Part shown: positions 5,910 to 6,454 of the stretch, piece after piece | How the letters are laid out: each line of letters starts with the position of its first letter | Position numbering within the stretch: position 1 is the stretch's first letter | NCBI GenBank assembly: GCA_023450775.1 | Contig: JAEXGP010000167.1 | Span: 1 to 6,454, forward strand | Origin: Actinomycetes bacterium | GTDB taxonomy: Bacteria; Actinomycetota; Acidimicrobiia; Acidimicrobiales; Microtrichaceae | Direction of reading: 5' to 3' | DNA: 6,454 nucleotides | Position numbers and translations under genes: made by a program | Notes under the pieces: model-generated | Databases searched by the model: none | What the model saw: the letters and a program-made list of their open reading frames with translations, nothing else | Told to the model about the DNA's origin: nothing

Positions 5910-6454
5910 TCAGTCGGCCGAGAGGAACCCGATGATGTCGGGGAAGGTGGCGGGGTCCTGCACGAAGAACGCGTGGCCGCCGTCGTAGAGGCGCTGCTCC
6001 GCGCCGGCGACGTGCGACGCGATGTAGGCGCCGTTGACCGGCGGGGCGATCCCGTCGAACCGGCCGCTCGCCACCAGGGTGGGGCAGCTGATGCGATCCA
6101 ACCGGTCGCACACGTCGTGGTGACGCCGTGCCTCCATCTGGAGCCGCTCGCCCTCCGCCTGCTCTGGCGTGCGCTCCCGGGTCTGGCCGGCGGCCAGGTA
6201 GTCCACGAGGCCCTGCTGATCGGGATGCTCGGCGAGGAACTCGGGAGTGAACCGGGTGTCGAGCAGCTCGGCACCGCGCCGCAGGCGCTCGTCGGGCGGC
6301 AGGTCGGCGAGCTCGTGCAGCGGGTAGGACGCCCCGCCCTCGCCGCCCGGCGACGTGCAGAGCAGCGCCAGTCGCTCCACCCGGTCCGGCCAGGTGACGG
6401 CGAACTCCTGCGCGACCATGCCGCCGAAGCTGATGCCGACGACCCGACAGGAGC
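5910..6454 (-). CDS. Alpha/beta hydrolase, N-terminus beyond window edge
   Basis: The visible 180 residues are the C-terminal part of an alpha/beta-fold hydrolase; the gene enters from the right edge, so its start is not seen. The first complete codons already encode the strand leading to the nucleophile elbow GISFGG, whose Ser codon is at 6429-6431. The usual acid follows in ASGRFDGIAPP (Asp codon 6054-6056) and the catalytic His in YDGGHAFF (codon 5973-5975), so the Ser-Asp-His triad is complete. A helical lid-like stretch, rich in Arg and Glu (PPDERLRRG to GERLQMEARR), lies between. The layout resembles 3-oxoadipate enol-lactonase-like and other small esterase or lactonase members, but the substrate cannot be named. 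An ATG at 6419 lies after the Ser and cannot be the true start. The gene converges with the flavoprotein gene. Confidence 0.9.
   Translation of the reverse strand, partial: SCRVVGISFGGMVAQEFAVTWPDRVERLALLCTSPGGEGGASYPLHELADLPPDERLRRGAELLDTRFTPEFLAEHPDQQGLVDYLAAGQTRERTPEQAEGERLQMEARRHHDVCDRLDRISCPTLVASGRFDGIAPPVNGAYIASHVAGAEQRLYDGGHAFFVQDPATFPDIIGFLSAD

Noticed and set aside
4945..6111. 388-residue minus-strand open frame spanning the palindrome
   Set aside because: It crosses antisense to the flavoprotein gene and out of frame with the hydrolase, whose catalytic residues define the correct frame. It also reads through the likely terminator.
1..6454. CRISPR array, tRNA or rRNA genes, insertion sequence or phage genes
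   Set aside because: Reading both strands I saw no regularly spaced repeats, no tRNA-like cloverleaf in the spacers, and no transposase or integrase motifs. Almost all bases are taken up by seven ordinary genes.

Overview
This GC-rich window reads as chromosomal DNA of a high-GC actinobacterium. The evidence is a propionyl-CoA carboxylase beta subunit followed directly by a tiny epsilon subunit (an actinobacterial trait), a LigC-type ATP-dependent DNA ligase close to the mycobacterial form, and genes whose start codons lie 7-8 bases after TANNNT-like -10 boxes with no Shine-Dalgarno sequence (leaderless style). The exact lineage cannot be read from this window; an acidimicrobial or similar environmental actinobacterium is a guess.

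Layout: bases 1-70 hold a 9-bp inverted repeat and an 18-bp imperfect tandem repeat just past the end of the first gene. Three genes then run leftward on the minus strand. In order of transcription they are a membrane-anchored coiled-coil protein (1881-2609), a LOG-family phosphoribohydrolase (1196-1804) and an ATP-dependent DNA ligase of the LigC type (71-1141). A 102-base divergent spacer (2610-2711) carries a convincing promoter for the plus strand. Three tightly packed plus-strand genes follow: the acyl/propionyl-CoA carboxylase beta subunit (2712-4262), a 59-residue epsilon subunit (4265-4444) and an FAD-dependent oxidoreductase (4453-5820). A near-perfect 40-bp palindrome (5840-5879) lies between this operon and a convergent minus-strand alpha/beta hydrolase (5910 to the window edge, N-terminus missing).

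How the genes fit together: the beta and epsilon subunits would join a biotinylated alpha subunit, encoded elsewhere, to carboxylate propionyl-CoA or a related acyl-CoA. The flavoprotein starts 8 bases after the epsilon stop, so it is probably co-transcribed with the carboxylase, but its substrate is unknown. The ligase, LOG protein and coiled-coil protein look like ordinary housekeeping or accessory genes with no clear shared pathway. No mobile element, CRISPR array, tRNA or rRNA was seen. I found no convincing new multi-gene system. The best leads are the carboxylase-flavoprotein linkage, the repeated leaderless promoter pattern, the large palindrome and the DUF4190-like coiled-coil protein.
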